This document shows positions 6,554 through 14,707 of a stretch of 21,763 nt of DNA, piece by piece (position 1 is the first letter of the stretch; each line of letters starts with the position of its first letter). The stretch is from JAWVYT01 sp046483065. Its GTDB lineage: Bacteria > Gemmatimonadota > Gemmatimonadetes > Longimicrobiales > RSA9. The DNA is taken from contig JAWODW010000107.1 in the NCBI GenBank assembly GCA_046483065.1, forward strand, positions 1 to 21,763, in the 5' to 3' direction. The position numbers and the translations under genes were made by a program. The notes beneath the pieces were generated by a model that saw nothing but the letters and a program-made list of their open reading frames with translations, had not been told where the DNA came from and did not search any database.

Positions 6554-7159
6554 TCAACGGCCCTTCGCCCGACGCTTCGTCCACTGCATCCGCAGCGCCA
6601 TGAGCGCCACGAACACCGCCCCGAAGATCAGCGGCTCGCGCGTGTCGGCCTTCACCCGCCAGTAAAAGTGGATGACGCCCAGCAGTCCGGCCAGGTAGAC
6701 GCCCCGGTGCAGGAGCGTCCACCGCTTCCCCAGCCGCCGGATCCACCCCCGGGTGGAGGTGAGGGCCAGCGCCAGAAGGATCAGCCACGCCGCGAAGCCC
6801 ACGGTGATGAACGGCCGCTCCGCGATATCCTCCCAGATGAACGTCCACTCGAAGAACTGGTCGAGCCCGATGTAGACGCCGAAGTGGATCGTGGCCCAGA
6901 AGAAGGCGAAAAGCCCCATGGGGCGACGCAGCTTCACCAGCTCGTTCCACCCCGTGATCCGCCGGAGCGGGGTGACCGCCAGCGCCGCCATGAGTAGCGT
7001 CAGCGTCCACCACCCCGAATGCAGCAGCACCTTCTCGATGGGGTTCGCGCCGAGCCCGATCAGTCCGTCGCGCACCCACCAGCCGACCCGGGCGAGGGGA
7101 AACAGCCCCAGCGCCCACACCCCCGCCTTCAGCCCCCAAACCCGCCGCCTCCGGTTCAT
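6554..7159 (-). CDS. msrQ: Heme-binding membrane subunit MsrQ
   Basis: A 201-aa inner-membrane protein of the MsrQ/YedZ (ferric-reductase-like) family. It passes electrons from the quinone pool, through heme b, to the periplasmic methionine-sulfoxide reductase MsrP. Several hydrophobic helices are visible. Candidate heme ligands are His48 (KVLLHSGWW), the histidine in FWATIHFGVYIGLDQ and the histidines in LLHRGVYLAGLLGVIHFYWR. Length is close to the E. coli protein (211 aa). It lies downstream of msrP, in the classical msrP-msrQ order, and the 88-bp gap is filled by a repeat array whose last unit contains the ATG. There is no Shine-Dalgarno sequence directly upstream, so translation may depend on coupling or the true start may differ slightly. 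Confidence 0.93.
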   Translation of the reverse strand: MNRRRRVWGLKAGVWALGLFPLARVGWWVRDGLIGLGANPIEKVLLHSGWWTLTLLMAALAVTPLRRITGWNELVKLRRPMGLFAFFWATIHFGVYIGLDQFFEWTFIWEDIAERPFITVGFAAWLILLALALTSTRGWIRRLGKRWTLLHRGVYLAGLLGVIHFYWRVKADTREPLIFGAVFVALMALRMQWTKRRAKGR

Positions 7160-7242
7160 TGCGAGGCCGCAGGCCGAGCCCGTTGCCGCCGCAGGCGGCC
7201 TGTTGCGAGCAAAGCGAGCCTGTTGCGAGGCAAAGCCGAGCC
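7157..7242 (-). repeat. Four tiled imperfect repeats between msrP and msrQ
   Basis: Four units of 22, 20, 20 and 24 bases (minus-strand order 7242-7221, 7220-7201, 7200-7181, 7180-7157) fill almost the whole gap end to end. Each has the plan GGC(TC), short palindromic arms around TTT or TGC, then (TC)GCAAYR. The arms differ but stay complementary: GGC/GCC, GC/GC, GCCGCC/GGCGGC and GGCC/GGCC. The last unit ends in the msrQ start codon. Confidence 0.8.
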
Positions 7243-7247
7243 CCGCA

Positions 7248-8189
7248 TCAGTACCAGCGGCTAAGGTCCATGCCCTCGTACAAGTGCGCCACCTGATCGC
7301 CGTAGCCGTTGAACATGAGGGTGGGTCGGCGACCGAGCTCCCCGATCCGTCGCTCGCGGGCCTGGCTCCAGCGGGGGTGATCCACGTTCGGGTTCACGTT
7401 CGCGTAGAAGCCGTACTCGCTCGGCTGCATCTGCTTCCACGTGTTCACGGGCATGTGGTCGATGAGCCGGATCCGGACGATGGACTTGATGCTCTTGAAG
7501 CCGTACTTCCACGGCACCACCAACCGGAGCGGCGCACCATTCTGGTTCGGCAGCTCCTCGCCGTAGAGGCCGGTGGCGAGGATCGTCAGCGGGTGCATCG
7601 CCTCGTCGAGGCGCAGCCCCTCCACATACGGCCAGTCGATGAAGCCGCGGCGCTGCCCCGGCATCTCCGACGGCCGGAACACCGTGGTGAGCTCCACGAA
7701 CTCGGCGCCGGGCCGCGGCCCCGCCCGGTTCAGCACGTCGGCCAGGGGAATCCCCTGCCAGGGAATGACCATGGACCACGCCTCCACGCACCGGAGCCGG
7801 TACGTCCGGTCCTCGATGGCGTGGGGCTTCAGGAAGTCCTCCAGGTGGTACTCACCGGGGTTGTTCACCAGCCCGCCGATCTCCACCGTCCACGGGCTCG
7901 GGTTGAACCGGTGGGCCAGCTCCGACGGGTCCTCCTTCCCCACCCCGAACTCGTAGAAGTTGTTGTAGGTGGTGACGTGCTCGTACGGGGTCAGCTCTTC
8001 CTGCTCCGCCGCCGCGCTGCCGCCGGCCGCCTTGCCGTTCGCCCGGTCGCACGCCAGGAGCGTGGACGGCGCCGCGGCGGCCACGATCAGCCCCCGGGCC
8101 GTCTTGCCGATGAACTCCCGTCGCTTCAGGTAGCTGTCCCTCGGTGTGATCTCCGAGGACGGGATGTCGTTGGGCTTTCCGATCAGCAT
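7248..8189 (-). CDS. msrP: Protein-methionine-sulfoxide reductase catalytic subunit MsrP
   Basis: A 313-aa molybdopterin enzyme of the sulfite-oxidase fold (MsrP/YedY) that repairs oxidised methionines in exported proteins. A twin-arginine signal is visible at 22-46 (KRREFIGKTARG and a hydrophobic stretch), so it folds in the cytoplasm and is exported by Tat. The family signature YNNFYEFG is at 75-82. Cys134 in RLRCVEAWSM is the expected molybdenum ligand. The C-terminal part has PWKYGFKSIKSIVRI and the tail typical of the family (E. coli 334 aa). The molybdopterin enzyme and its heme-b partner msrQ form one operon. The start ATG at 8189 leaves a 21-residue stretch before the twin arginines, as in relatives. 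Confidence 0.96.
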   Translation of the reverse strand: MLIGKPNDIPSSEITPRDSYLKRREFIGKTARGLIVAAAAPSTLLACDRANGKAAGGSAAAEQEELTPYEHVTTYNNFYEFGVGKEDPSELAHRFNPSPWTVEIGGLVNNPGEYHLEDFLKPHAIEDRTYRLRCVEAWSMVIPWQGIPLADVLNRAGPRPGAEFVELTTVFRPSEMPGQRRGFIDWPYVEGLRLDEAMHPLTILATGLYGEELPNQNGAPLRLVVPWKYGFKSIKSIVRIRLIDHMPVNTWKQMQPSEYGFYANVNPNVDHPRWSQARERRIGELGRRPTLMFNGYGDQVAHLYEGMDLSRWY

Positions 8190-8436
8190 CGCTGGCTCCT
8201 CGCGCGGGTCGGGGGGCTCGGGGCTTCTCCGGACCCGTCTTCCACCGGCCCGGAAGATACCGGTACCCGGATCCCGGTGGAATCGGTCCCGTGACCCGGC
8301 ATCACCCCCTTCGGCTGCCGGGCCTCCGACCGGGAAACGCGTATGACCCTCGGAATGCGACGCTACACCTCCCCGGAGAACGCTGTTAGCTTCGGGGCTT
8401 CCGAGCTCGAATCACGAAGCTTTCGCCCGACCCCGC
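8190..8436. other. Divergent intergenic region msrP / membrane protein
   Basis: A 247-bp gap between the divergent starts of msrP (minus) and the 156-aa membrane protein (plus), so it should hold both promoters. GC-rich inverted stretches occur around 8250-8290. TTAGCTTCGG at about 8386-8395 could be a plus-strand -10 element, but no partner -35 is convincing. No conserved regulator site was recognised. Confidence 0.5.
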
Positions 8437-8907
8437 ATGGCCACCGTACAGCACCACATGCTGAAGTGGGTCTCCGCCGCCGTCTGGTATACCGGCGCCG
8501 GGGTGCTCCTCTGGAAGGGCACGGGCCGTCTGCTCGAGGCCGCCGCGGAGCTCGGGCCCCGGTGGGCCGTGGGGATGGCGATCCTGAGCTTCGCCGTGGG
8601 CACGCTCCAGGGACGGACGGTCTTCCGCCGGGCGTGCGTCCGGAACCTGCGCCGGATCCGGGCGCTGGAGTCGCCCCGGCCGTGGCAGTTCTTCCGGCCC
8701 GCTTTCTTCCTGGCGCTGGCCGTCATGATCGGCGGTGCCGCGGCGCTCTCGGTGGTGGCACGGTCGGGCCCCGCGGCCACCCTGGCCGTGGCCGGCGTGG
8801 ACTGGCTCATCGGGTTCTCGCTCCTGATCAGCAGCGACGCGTTCCTGAGTCGGCGCCAAGAAACCGCTCCGGCCCCGTCGTTGGACGCGGAGCAGCCCGC
8901 GGCGTAG
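8437..8907 (+). CDS. Uncharacterised four-helix membrane protein
   Basis: A 156-aa protein with four predicted membrane helices at about 10-28, 42-58, 86-107 and 112-130. A basic cytoplasmic loop (RACVRNLRRIRALESPRP) lies between helices 2 and 3, and a short hydrophilic tail follows. No family is recognised. The hydrophobic pattern and the basic inside loop make it a real gene rather than a chance frame. It is the only longer plus-strand gene here, reading towards the heme operon and ending six bases before the stop codon of the convergent kinase gene. The start at 8437 lacks a strong ribosome-binding site; an ATG at 8458 is the alternative. Confidence 0.7.
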   Translation: MATVQHHMLKWVSAAVWYTGAGVLLWKGTGRLLEAAAELGPRWAVGMAILSFAVGTLQGRTVFRRACVRNLRRIRALESPRPWQFFRPAFFLALAVMIGGAAALSVVARSGPAATLAVAGVDWLIGFSLLISSDAFLSRRQETAPAPSLDAEQPAA

Positions 8908-8913
8908 CCCCCG

Positions 8914-9363
8914 TCACTCCGCCACCGGCTCGTCCTCCGGGATCCGGATCACCGCGGCGAACCCCTCGTCCTCGGTGGGCGGCTCGAAGGCTACCACCAT
9001 CTCGGCGAAGGAGCGCCGCGGCACCGATCGCTCCCGCTCCCGGTTCCGGCGCCACGCCACATGGCGGGGTGTGTCCATCCATACGGCCACCGGCGGCGCG
9101 CCCGCGTCCCGGGCCAGCGCGATGAGTCGACGACGACGGTGGCGGGTGAGGGACGTGGCATCGAAGCAGACCACATCTCCCGCCTCCAGCTTCTCACGGG
9201 TGCGGCTCCGGGCCCGGCGCCAGACCTCGTCCTCGATGGACTCGTCGAACTCGGTGCCGAACTCATCCATGCGGATCCGGTCCGGGGAGATGAGCGTCCG
9301 GAAGTTCCGCTCCGCCCAGCTCGTCTTCCCCGAGGCGGGGAGCCCGACCATCACCACGAGCAT
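8914..9363 (-). CDS. P-loop polynucleotide-kinase-like protein
   Basis: A 149-aa P-loop phosphotransferase. Walker A is GLPASGKTSW at residues 7-16. SPDRIRMDEFG is the acceptor-side motif, DATSLTRHRRRRLI follows at about 69-82, and the lid and C-terminal signature are NRERERSVPRRSF and FEPPTEDEGF. This pattern is typical of the stand-alone relatives of the 5'-kinase domain of Pnkp, which phosphorylate 5'-OH ends of nucleic acids, and of zeta-toxin-like kinases. The real substrate is unknown. It is the last gene of the heme cluster, six bases after the hemY stop codon, so it is very probably co-transcribed, although no known step of heme synthesis needs it. Confidence 0.85.
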   Translation of the reverse strand: MLVVMVGLPASGKTSWAERNFRTLISPDRIRMDEFGTEFDESIEDEVWRRARSRTREKLEAGDVVCFDATSLTRHRRRRLIALARDAGAPPVAVWMDTPRHVAWRRNRERERSVPRRSFAEMVVAFEPPTEDEGFAAVIRIPEDEPVAE

Positions 9364-9369
9364 GCGCGT

Positions 9370-10815
9370 CTACCCGGTCAGGTGCTCCACGATCTCGTCG
9401 GCCTGGCTCCACGCCTTCTCGATGCACGCGTTCATGGCCACGCCGTAGTACGAGCTCCCGGCCAGCCAGAGCCCGGGATGCTCGCCGAGCCGCGCGTGGA
9501 TCCGATCCAGACGCTCCTGGTGGCCCACCGTGTACTGGCCGATCCCCAGCGGCCACCGGTAGACCCGGGTCAGCTCGGGCTCTGCGTCGATCCCCATGGC
9601 GGCCTGGAGGTCCGTGCGGCACTGGCCCACGAGGACCTCCTCGGGCTCCGTCACCGCCGCCGGGTCGTGACCGCCGCCGATCATGCACCGGATCAGCACC
9701 TTCCCGTCGGGTGCACGGCCCGGGAACACCGATGAGTCCCACAGCGCGCCCAGGATCCGGAGCCCCTCGCCCCTCGGCACCAGGAACCCGAACCCGTCGC
9801 TGTCCGGCACGTCCGCCGCGTCCCACGCCAGCGCCACCACGGCCAGACCCGCCGTCTCGATGGACGCCACCGTCTCGCTCAACGCGGGGTCCAGCGGCTC
9901 CAGCAGCGGCGCCGCCCGGGGCGACGGGATGGTGACGATGACGGCCTCCGCCGCCACCTCTTCCCCACCCTTCAGCTTCACGGCCCACGCCCGGTCCGAT
10001 CCGGCGTGCACCGACGCCACCGGGCTTCCGGTCCGAACCGTCCCGTCCGGCAGCGCGTCCACCAGCCCCCGGATCAGCGTATCGAGCCCGTCTTCGAACG
10101 ACGTCAGGTGCCCGCCCGGCCCCGCGGGCCCGCCGGGCTGGGTCAGCGCCTCCACGTCCTCGCCCCGTGCCCGTCGCGCCTCCACCTCCTTCTTCGCCGC
10201 GCGACGCTCCTTCATCCGGGCGACCATCGCCTTGACCAGGCCGCCGTGCTCCGCCTCCATCTTCGCCATCTTCGGGAAGCTGCTCCGGAGGCTCAGCGCG
10301 TGGACGTTCCCGGCGAAGACGCCGGAGACCATGGCGTCCACCAGCACGGAGGCGGCTTCGGGCCCGATCCGGCGGGCGGCAAAGTCGTAGATGGTCTCGT
10401 CCACACCCTCGGGCCGGGAGCGTGCGAAGGGCTCGCCGAAGAGCCGGAGCCGCCCCCGTAGGCTCAGGAGTCCGCTCCGGAGGAAGCTGATGGGGCCGGT
10501 GGGCACCGCGTGGAGCGCGCCGTGGCGGTAGATGAACCGGCGGGCGGCGGCCTCGTCGGCAGGCTGCAGCTCGTCCTCCAACCCTATGCGACGCACCAGC
10601 TCCAGCGTTCGCGGCGCGTTGTCGAGGAACCCGTTGGGACCCTTCTCGATGGTGTAGCCATCGGTCCGCTCCGTGCGGATGTTCCCGCCCGGCGCCGACC
10701 CGGCCTCCAGGACGGTGACCACCACCCCCACCCCGGCGGCCTCGGCCTTCTCGAGGACGTCCAGGGCGGTGGTGAGGCCGGTGATGCCACCGCCTATGAT
10801 CGCTACACGTTTCAC
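9370..10815 (-). CDS. hemY: Protoporphyrinogen oxidase, HemY/PgoX type
   Basis: A 481-aa FAD flavoprotein (also called hemG or pgoX) that removes six hydrogens from protoporphyrinogen IX, using oxygen, to give protoporphyrin IX. The N-terminal dinucleotide-binding motif is KRVAIIGGGITGLTTALDV, followed by VLEAGSAPGGNIRTE and EKGPNGFL. The C-terminal FAD-contact region is LWLAGSSYYGVAMNACIEKA. Length fits the family (about 460-480 aa). An insert of basic/acidic residues lies in the middle (MKERRAAKKEVEARRARGED). The start is set at the GTG at 10815, giving the usual MKRVAIIGGG. A GTG at 10821 overlapping the hemN stop codon (GTGA) is equally possible. The two genes are translationally coupled. 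Confidence 0.93.
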   Translation of the reverse strand: MKRVAIIGGGITGLTTALDVLEKAEAAGVGVVVTVLEAGSAPGGNIRTERTDGYTIEKGPNGFLDNAPRTLELVRRIGLEDELQPADEAAARRFIYRHGALHAVPTGPISFLRSGLLSLRGRLRLFGEPFARSRPEGVDETIYDFAARRIGPEAASVLVDAMVSGVFAGNVHALSLRSSFPKMAKMEAEHGGLVKAMVARMKERRAAKKEVEARRARGEDVEALTQPGGPAGPGGHLTSFEDGLDTLIRGLVDALPDGTVRTGSPVASVHAGSDRAWAVKLKGGEEVAAEAVIVTIPSPRAAPLLEPLDPALSETVASIETAGLAVVALAWDAADVPDSDGFGFLVPRGEGLRILGALWDSSVFPGRAPDGKVLIRCMIGGGHDPAAVTEPEEVLVGQCRTDLQAAMGIDAEPELTRVYRWPLGIGQYTVGHQERLDRIHARLGEHPGLWLAGSSYYGVAMNACIEKAWSQADEIVEHLTG

Positions 10816-10817
10816 CG

Positions 10818-12236
10818 TCACACCGTCCGGGAGAAGACGGGTGTCTCCTCCTCGTCCTCGGCTTCCGCCTTCTTCTGCTCCTTCCCGGCCAGGTAGCGGT
10901 CGAACTCCATGCATACGTTGCGGACGAAGAGGCGGCCGCGGTCGGTGACCCGGAGGGCCTCCTCGTCCTCCGCCACGAAGCCGGCGTCCCGGACGTCGTC
11001 GAGACGGTCCAGCGCGTCGGCGAAGTACGCGTCGAAGTCGATGTCGAAGCGCTCGCTCACGTCGGACTTGGAGACCCGGAAGTTACACATGATCTCGTGG
11101 ATCACGTACTGCCGGACGATGTCGTCATCGTCGAGGAGATAGCCGCGCTGGACGGGCAGCCGGCCGTCGTCGAGGGCCTCATAATAGCGTGAGAGCTTCT
11201 TCTCGTTCTGGAAGAAGGCGTGCTGCACCTCGCCGATCCCGGAGATCCCGACGGCCACCATGTCCGACGCGGGCATGACGGTGTAGCCCATGAAGTTGCG
11301 GTGAAGCCGGTGCTCGTGGGCGGCCACGCTGAGGTCATCATCGGGGAGCGCGAAGTGGTCCATCCCGATGGGCTCGTAGCCGGCGTCGAGGAACCGGTCC
11401 ATGGCCATGAGGTAGAGCTCGAGCTTGGTCTCCGGGCTCGGCAGCTCGTCCTCGTTCAGGTACTTCTGGTGCCCCTTGATCCACGGCACGTACGCGAAGG
11501 AGTAGGCGGCCACGCGGTCAGGCCGGAGCCCGATGATCTTCTCCAGATTGGTCTCGAACGTCTCCGGCTTCTGCTTCGGCAGCCCGTAGATCAGGTCCAC
11601 GTTGATCCCCTCGGTGAACCCCTGCTCCCGGGCCAGCTCGATGAGCTCGGCCGTCTGGTCGTACGTCTGGTTCCGGGTGATGGCCTCCTGCACCTCGGGC
11701 GTCAGGTCCTGCACGCCCATGCTCAGCCGGTTGAACCCCAGCTCCGAGAGCGTCTCCAGGTGGTCGGCGGTGGTGACCCGCGGGTCCACCTCCAACGCGA
11801 TCTCCGCGCCGTCGGCGAAGTCGAAGTAGGTCGAGATATGCTCGAAGAGCCCCGTCAGCTGGTCCGGCGAGAAGTACGTGGGCGTCCCGCCACCCCAGTG
11901 CATCTGGACCAGCGTGCGGCGGTCCGGCAGCTTCTCCGCCAGCAGGTCGATCTCCTTGTGGAGGTACTCCATGTACTTCTCGGCCACCGGCATGTGGGGC
12001 GTGATCACCACGTGGCAGCCGCAGAACAGGCAGCGGTGCTCGCAGAACGGCAGGTGGACGTACAGGCTCAACGGCTCGTCGCCCTCCGCGTTCGACGCCG
12101 CCAGCTTCTCCAGGTACGCCGCCTCCCCCACGTCCTCGGTGAACTCCACCGCCGTGGGATAGCTCGTGTACCGGGGACCCGGCCGGTCGAACCTCTGGAC
12201 CGTCTCCAGGTCGACGTCGATCCTGTGCTCGCTCAT
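10818..12236 (-). CDS. hemN: Oxygen-independent coproporphyrinogen III oxidase
   Basis: A 472-aa radical SAM enzyme that decarboxylates two propionates of coproporphyrinogen III to give protoporphyrinogen IX without oxygen. It has the full-length HemN signature PGPRYTSYPTA (19-29), absent from HemW-type relatives. The iron-sulfur motif is CEHRCLFCGC (Cys65, 69, 72, with Cys74), the SAM-binding glycines are HWGGGTPTY, and DLIYGLPKQ follows. The C-terminal HemN domain runs from about 370. An acidic/lysine-rich tail (KEQKKAEAEDEEET) extends beyond it. The start ATG at 12236 has GTGGAG four bases upstream. It is separated from hemE by 70 bases containing a heptamer repeat array. Confidence 0.97.
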   Translation of the reverse strand: MSEHRIDVDLETVQRFDRPGPRYTSYPTAVEFTEDVGEAAYLEKLAASNAEGDEPLSLYVHLPFCEHRCLFCGCHVVITPHMPVAEKYMEYLHKEIDLLAEKLPDRRTLVQMHWGGGTPTYFSPDQLTGLFEHISTYFDFADGAEIALEVDPRVTTADHLETLSELGFNRLSMGVQDLTPEVQEAITRNQTYDQTAELIELAREQGFTEGINVDLIYGLPKQKPETFETNLEKIIGLRPDRVAAYSFAYVPWIKGHQKYLNEDELPSPETKLELYLMAMDRFLDAGYEPIGMDHFALPDDDLSVAAHEHRLHRNFMGYTVMPASDMVAVGISGIGEVQHAFFQNEKKLSRYYEALDDGRLPVQRGYLLDDDDIVRQYVIHEIMCNFRVSKSDVSERFDIDFDAYFADALDRLDDVRDAGFVAEDEEALRVTDRGRLFVRNVCMEFDRYLAGKEQKKAEAEDEEETPVFSRTV

Positions 12237-12280
12237 CTACTCCACCCTTCCTCTCGTCCTCATCTGTCCCGCCCAAACCC

Positions 12281-12315
12281 AGCTCTCAGATCTCAGATCC
12301 CAGATCTCAAATCTC
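12281..12315. repeat. Heptamer tandem array A (hemE 3' end)
   Basis: Five 7-bp units on the plus strand: AGCTCTC, AGATCTC, AGATCCC, AGATCTC, AAATCTC. The array runs into the hemE gene and supplies its stop codon (12307-12309) and its last codons. The same heptamer family recurs at 17561-17590 and 17828-17855. Confidence 0.85.
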
Positions 12316-13368
12316 AGCCCTGGTCCGCTCGTGCACCCGGTCCACGAGGAACTTCACCTGGTCCGGGTCGGTGGTCCGCTCGATGCCGTGGCCCAGGTTG
12401 AAGATGTGGCCCGGCTCGGGGCCGGCCTCCTCCAGGACCCGATCGATCTGGCGGCCCAGCTCGTTCCGGGGGGCGAACAGCGCCGCCGGGTCGAGGTTAC
12501 CCTGCACGGCCAGATCCGGTCCGAGGACGGCCCGGGCCTGCGAGAGCGGGAGCCGCCAGTCGAGGCCGATGACGTCGGCGCCCGCGCCCCGGGCGTCCTC
12601 GAGCAGCGTGGCGCCCTGGTTCGGGAAGTAGATGAGGGGCACGCGGTGCTCTCCGAGGGACGCCATCACCCGCTGCACCGCAGGGAGCGCGAACTCCCGG
12701 TACATGCGCGGGCTCAGGTTCCCGGCCCACGAGTCGAAGACCATGAGCGCCTGGGCGCCGGCCTCGGCCTGGGCGCCCAGGTAGCGGGCCGTAGTGTCGG
12801 CGATCTTCTCCAGCAGACCGTGGGCGGCGGCCGGGTCGCTGAACATGAGCGCCTTGGCCGTGGCGAAGGTCTTCGAGCCCCGCCCCTGCACCGCGTAGCA
12901 GTACGTGGTGAACGGCGCGCCGGCGAACCCGATGAGCGGCGCCGAGGCCGGCAGCTCGCGGCGCAGGATCCGGATGGTCTCCAGCACGAACGGGACCGTC
13001 TCTTCGGGGTCGGCGACCCGGAGGGCGTCCACGTCCGCGGCGGTCCGCACGGGGTTCCCGATGACGGGCCCCGGCGCGAACTCCAGCTCGAGCCCCATCC
13101 CCTCCAGCGGCGTCATGATGTCGCTGAACAGGATGGCGGCGTCCATCCCGAACCGACGGATCGGCTGGAGCGTGACCTCCGCGGCCAGATCCGGCGTCTT
13201 CGTCAGCGTCAGGAAGTCCACATCCTTCCGGATCTCCCGATACTCGGGGAGGTACCGCCCTGCCTGCCTCATGATCCAGACCGGAGTATGGGGGACCGGT
13301 TCCCGGCGGCAGGCGGCCAGGAACGGGGGTTCCTTCGTGGTCGGGGTCGGGCTCGTGTTCGGGTTCAT
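12307..13368 (-). CDS. hemE: Uroporphyrinogen decarboxylase
   Basis: A 353-aa cytosolic enzyme that removes four acetate carboxyls from uroporphyrinogen III to give coproporphyrinogen III. The N-terminal signature PVWIMRQAGRYLPEYRE lies at about 29-45, followed by AILFSDIMTPLEGMG with the catalytic aspartate. Further conserved blocks are IGFAGAPFTTYCYAVQG, FDSWAGNLSPRMYREF and FNLGHGIERTTDPDQV. Length is typical. A proline/threonine-rich leader (NPNTSPTPTTKEP) precedes the domain. The start ATG at 13368 is 46 bases after hemL; the ribosome-binding site is weak. The last codons are written in the heptamer array. Confidence 0.97.
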   Translation of the reverse strand: MNPNTSPTPTTKEPPFLAACRREPVPHTPVWIMRQAGRYLPEYREIRKDVDFLTLTKTPDLAAEVTLQPIRRFGMDAAILFSDIMTPLEGMGLELEFAPGPVIGNPVRTAADVDALRVADPEETVPFVLETIRILRRELPASAPLIGFAGAPFTTYCYAVQGRGSKTFATAKALMFSDPAAAHGLLEKIADTTARYLGAQAEAGAQALMVFDSWAGNLSPRMYREFALPAVQRVMASLGEHRVPLIYFPNQGATLLEDARGAGADVIGLDWRLPLSQARAVLGPDLAVQGNLDPAALFAPRNELGRQIDRVLEEAGPEPGHIFNLGHGIERTTDPDQVKFLVDRVHERTRAEI

Positions 13369-13414
13369 CAGAACAACCGTCTCTGCGCGAGGTTCATCAC
13401 GGTATCCCCCGCCC

Positions 13415-14707
13415 TCATCCGAAGACCTCGCTCAGCACCTCTCCCGCAGCCTCCACTGTACGGTCGATGTCCTCGTCGCTCAGCGCGGCCGACAGGAAGA
13501 GCGCCTCGAACGGGCTCGGCGGGAGGTAGAACCCCCGGTCGAGCATGCCGTGGAAGTACTGCCCGAACTTCTCCTTGTCCTGCTGCGAGGAGGTGGCCCA
13601 GCCCGTGACGGGCGTATTGGTGAAGAAGAGCGTGGCCATGGCGCCCACGCGGCTCCACCACAGCGGCCAGCCGCTGGACTGGGTCAGCTCGGGCATGCCG
13701 TGCTCCAGCCGGGAGCCCAGCCGCTCGAGCTCGTCATAGATCTCCGGGTGCTCGCGGAGCCGGGTCAGCGTGGCGATCCCTGCGGCCATGGCCAGCGGGT
13801 TGCCGGACAGCGTCCCGGCCTGGTAGACGGGGCCGTCGGGCGCCACCTGGCGCATGAGGTGTTCCCGGCCGCCGTAGGCGCCCACGGGCAGCCCGCCGCC
13901 GATGACCTTGCCGAGGGTGGTCAGGTCCGGCAGGACGCCGTAGCGCTCCTGGGCGCCGCCGGGCGCCACCCGGAACCCGGTCATGACCTCGTCGAAGATG
14001 AGGAGCGCGCCGTGCTCGTCGCAGAGGCGCCGCAGCCCCTCGAGGAACCCGTCCTGGGGCGGGATGCACCCCATGTTCCCGGCCACCGGCTCCACGATGA
14101 CCGCCGCCACCTCGCCCCGGTTCTCCGCCAGCAGCGCCCGGACCGAGTCCAGGTCGTTGAACTCGGCCACCAGCGTGTCCTTCGCCGCACCCTGGGTCAC
14201 GCCGGGGCTCGACGGCACGCCCAGTGTGGCGGCGCCGGAGCCGGCCTCCACCAGGAAGCTGTCACCGTGGCCGTGGTAGCCGCCGCGGAACTTGATGATC
14301 CGGTCGCGGTCGGTGGCGGCGCGGGCGAGCCGGAGCGCGCTCATCGTCGCCTCGGTCCCGGAGTTCACCAGCCGGACCACGTCCACCGACGGGACCATCT
14401 CGGTGACCAGCCCCGCCAGCTCCACCTCGCCGGACGTGGGCGCGCCGAAGGAGGTGCCCTTCCCCAGGGCCGTCTCCAGCGCGCCCCGCACGTCGGGGTG
14501 GTTGTGGCCCAGGATCATGGGCCCCCACGAGCCCATGTAGTCCAGGTACTCGTTGCCATCGGCGTCCCACATCCGGGCGCCCTCGGCACGCTCGAAGAAG
14601 ACGGGCGTGCCACCCACGGAGCCGAAGGCCCGGACGGGGCTGTTCACCCCGCCGGGGATCAGCTTCCGGGCCGCGTCGAAATGTCTCTGGCTCTCTGTGC
14701 GATTCAC
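13415..14707 (-). CDS. hemL: Glutamate-1-semialdehyde 2,1-aminomutase
   Basis: A 430-aa PLP enzyme that moves the amino group of glutamate-1-semialdehyde to give 5-aminolevulinate, the second step of the C5 route. The PLP lysine is Lys267 in TTLGKVIGGGLPVGAYGG. LIFDEVMTGFRVAPGG (236-251) supplies the cofactor aspartate, and VNSGTEATMSALRLAR and GGYHGHGDSFL are also diagnostic. Length matches the family. The gene starts with GTG at 14707, overlapping the hemB stop codon by four bases (GTGA), with GGGAGG upstream, so it is translationally coupled to hemB. Confidence 0.98.
   Translation of the reverse strand: MNRTESQRHFDAARKLIPGGVNSPVRAFGSVGGTPVFFERAEGARMWDADGNEYLDYMGSWGPMILGHNHPDVRGALETALGKGTSFGAPTSGEVELAGLVTEMVPSVDVVRLVNSGTEATMSALRLARAATDRDRIIKFRGGYHGHGDSFLVEAGSGAATLGVPSSPGVTQGAAKDTLVAEFNDLDSVRALLAENRGEVAAVIVEPVAGNMGCIPPQDGFLEGLRRLCDEHGALLIFDEVMTGFRVAPGGAQERYGVLPDLTTLGKVIGGGLPVGAYGGREHLMRQVAPDGPVYQAGTLSGNPLAMAAGIATLTRLREHPEIYDELERLGSRLEHGMPELTQSSGWPLWWSRVGAMATLFFTNTPVTGWATSSQQDKEKFGQYFHGMLDRGFYLPPSPFEALFLSAALSDEDIDRTVEAAGEVLSEVFG

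Noticed and set aside
10816..10914. Upstream extension of the hemY frame
   Set aside because: It overlaps the hemN 3' end, has no family similarity, and the FAD motif begins right after the GTG at 10815.
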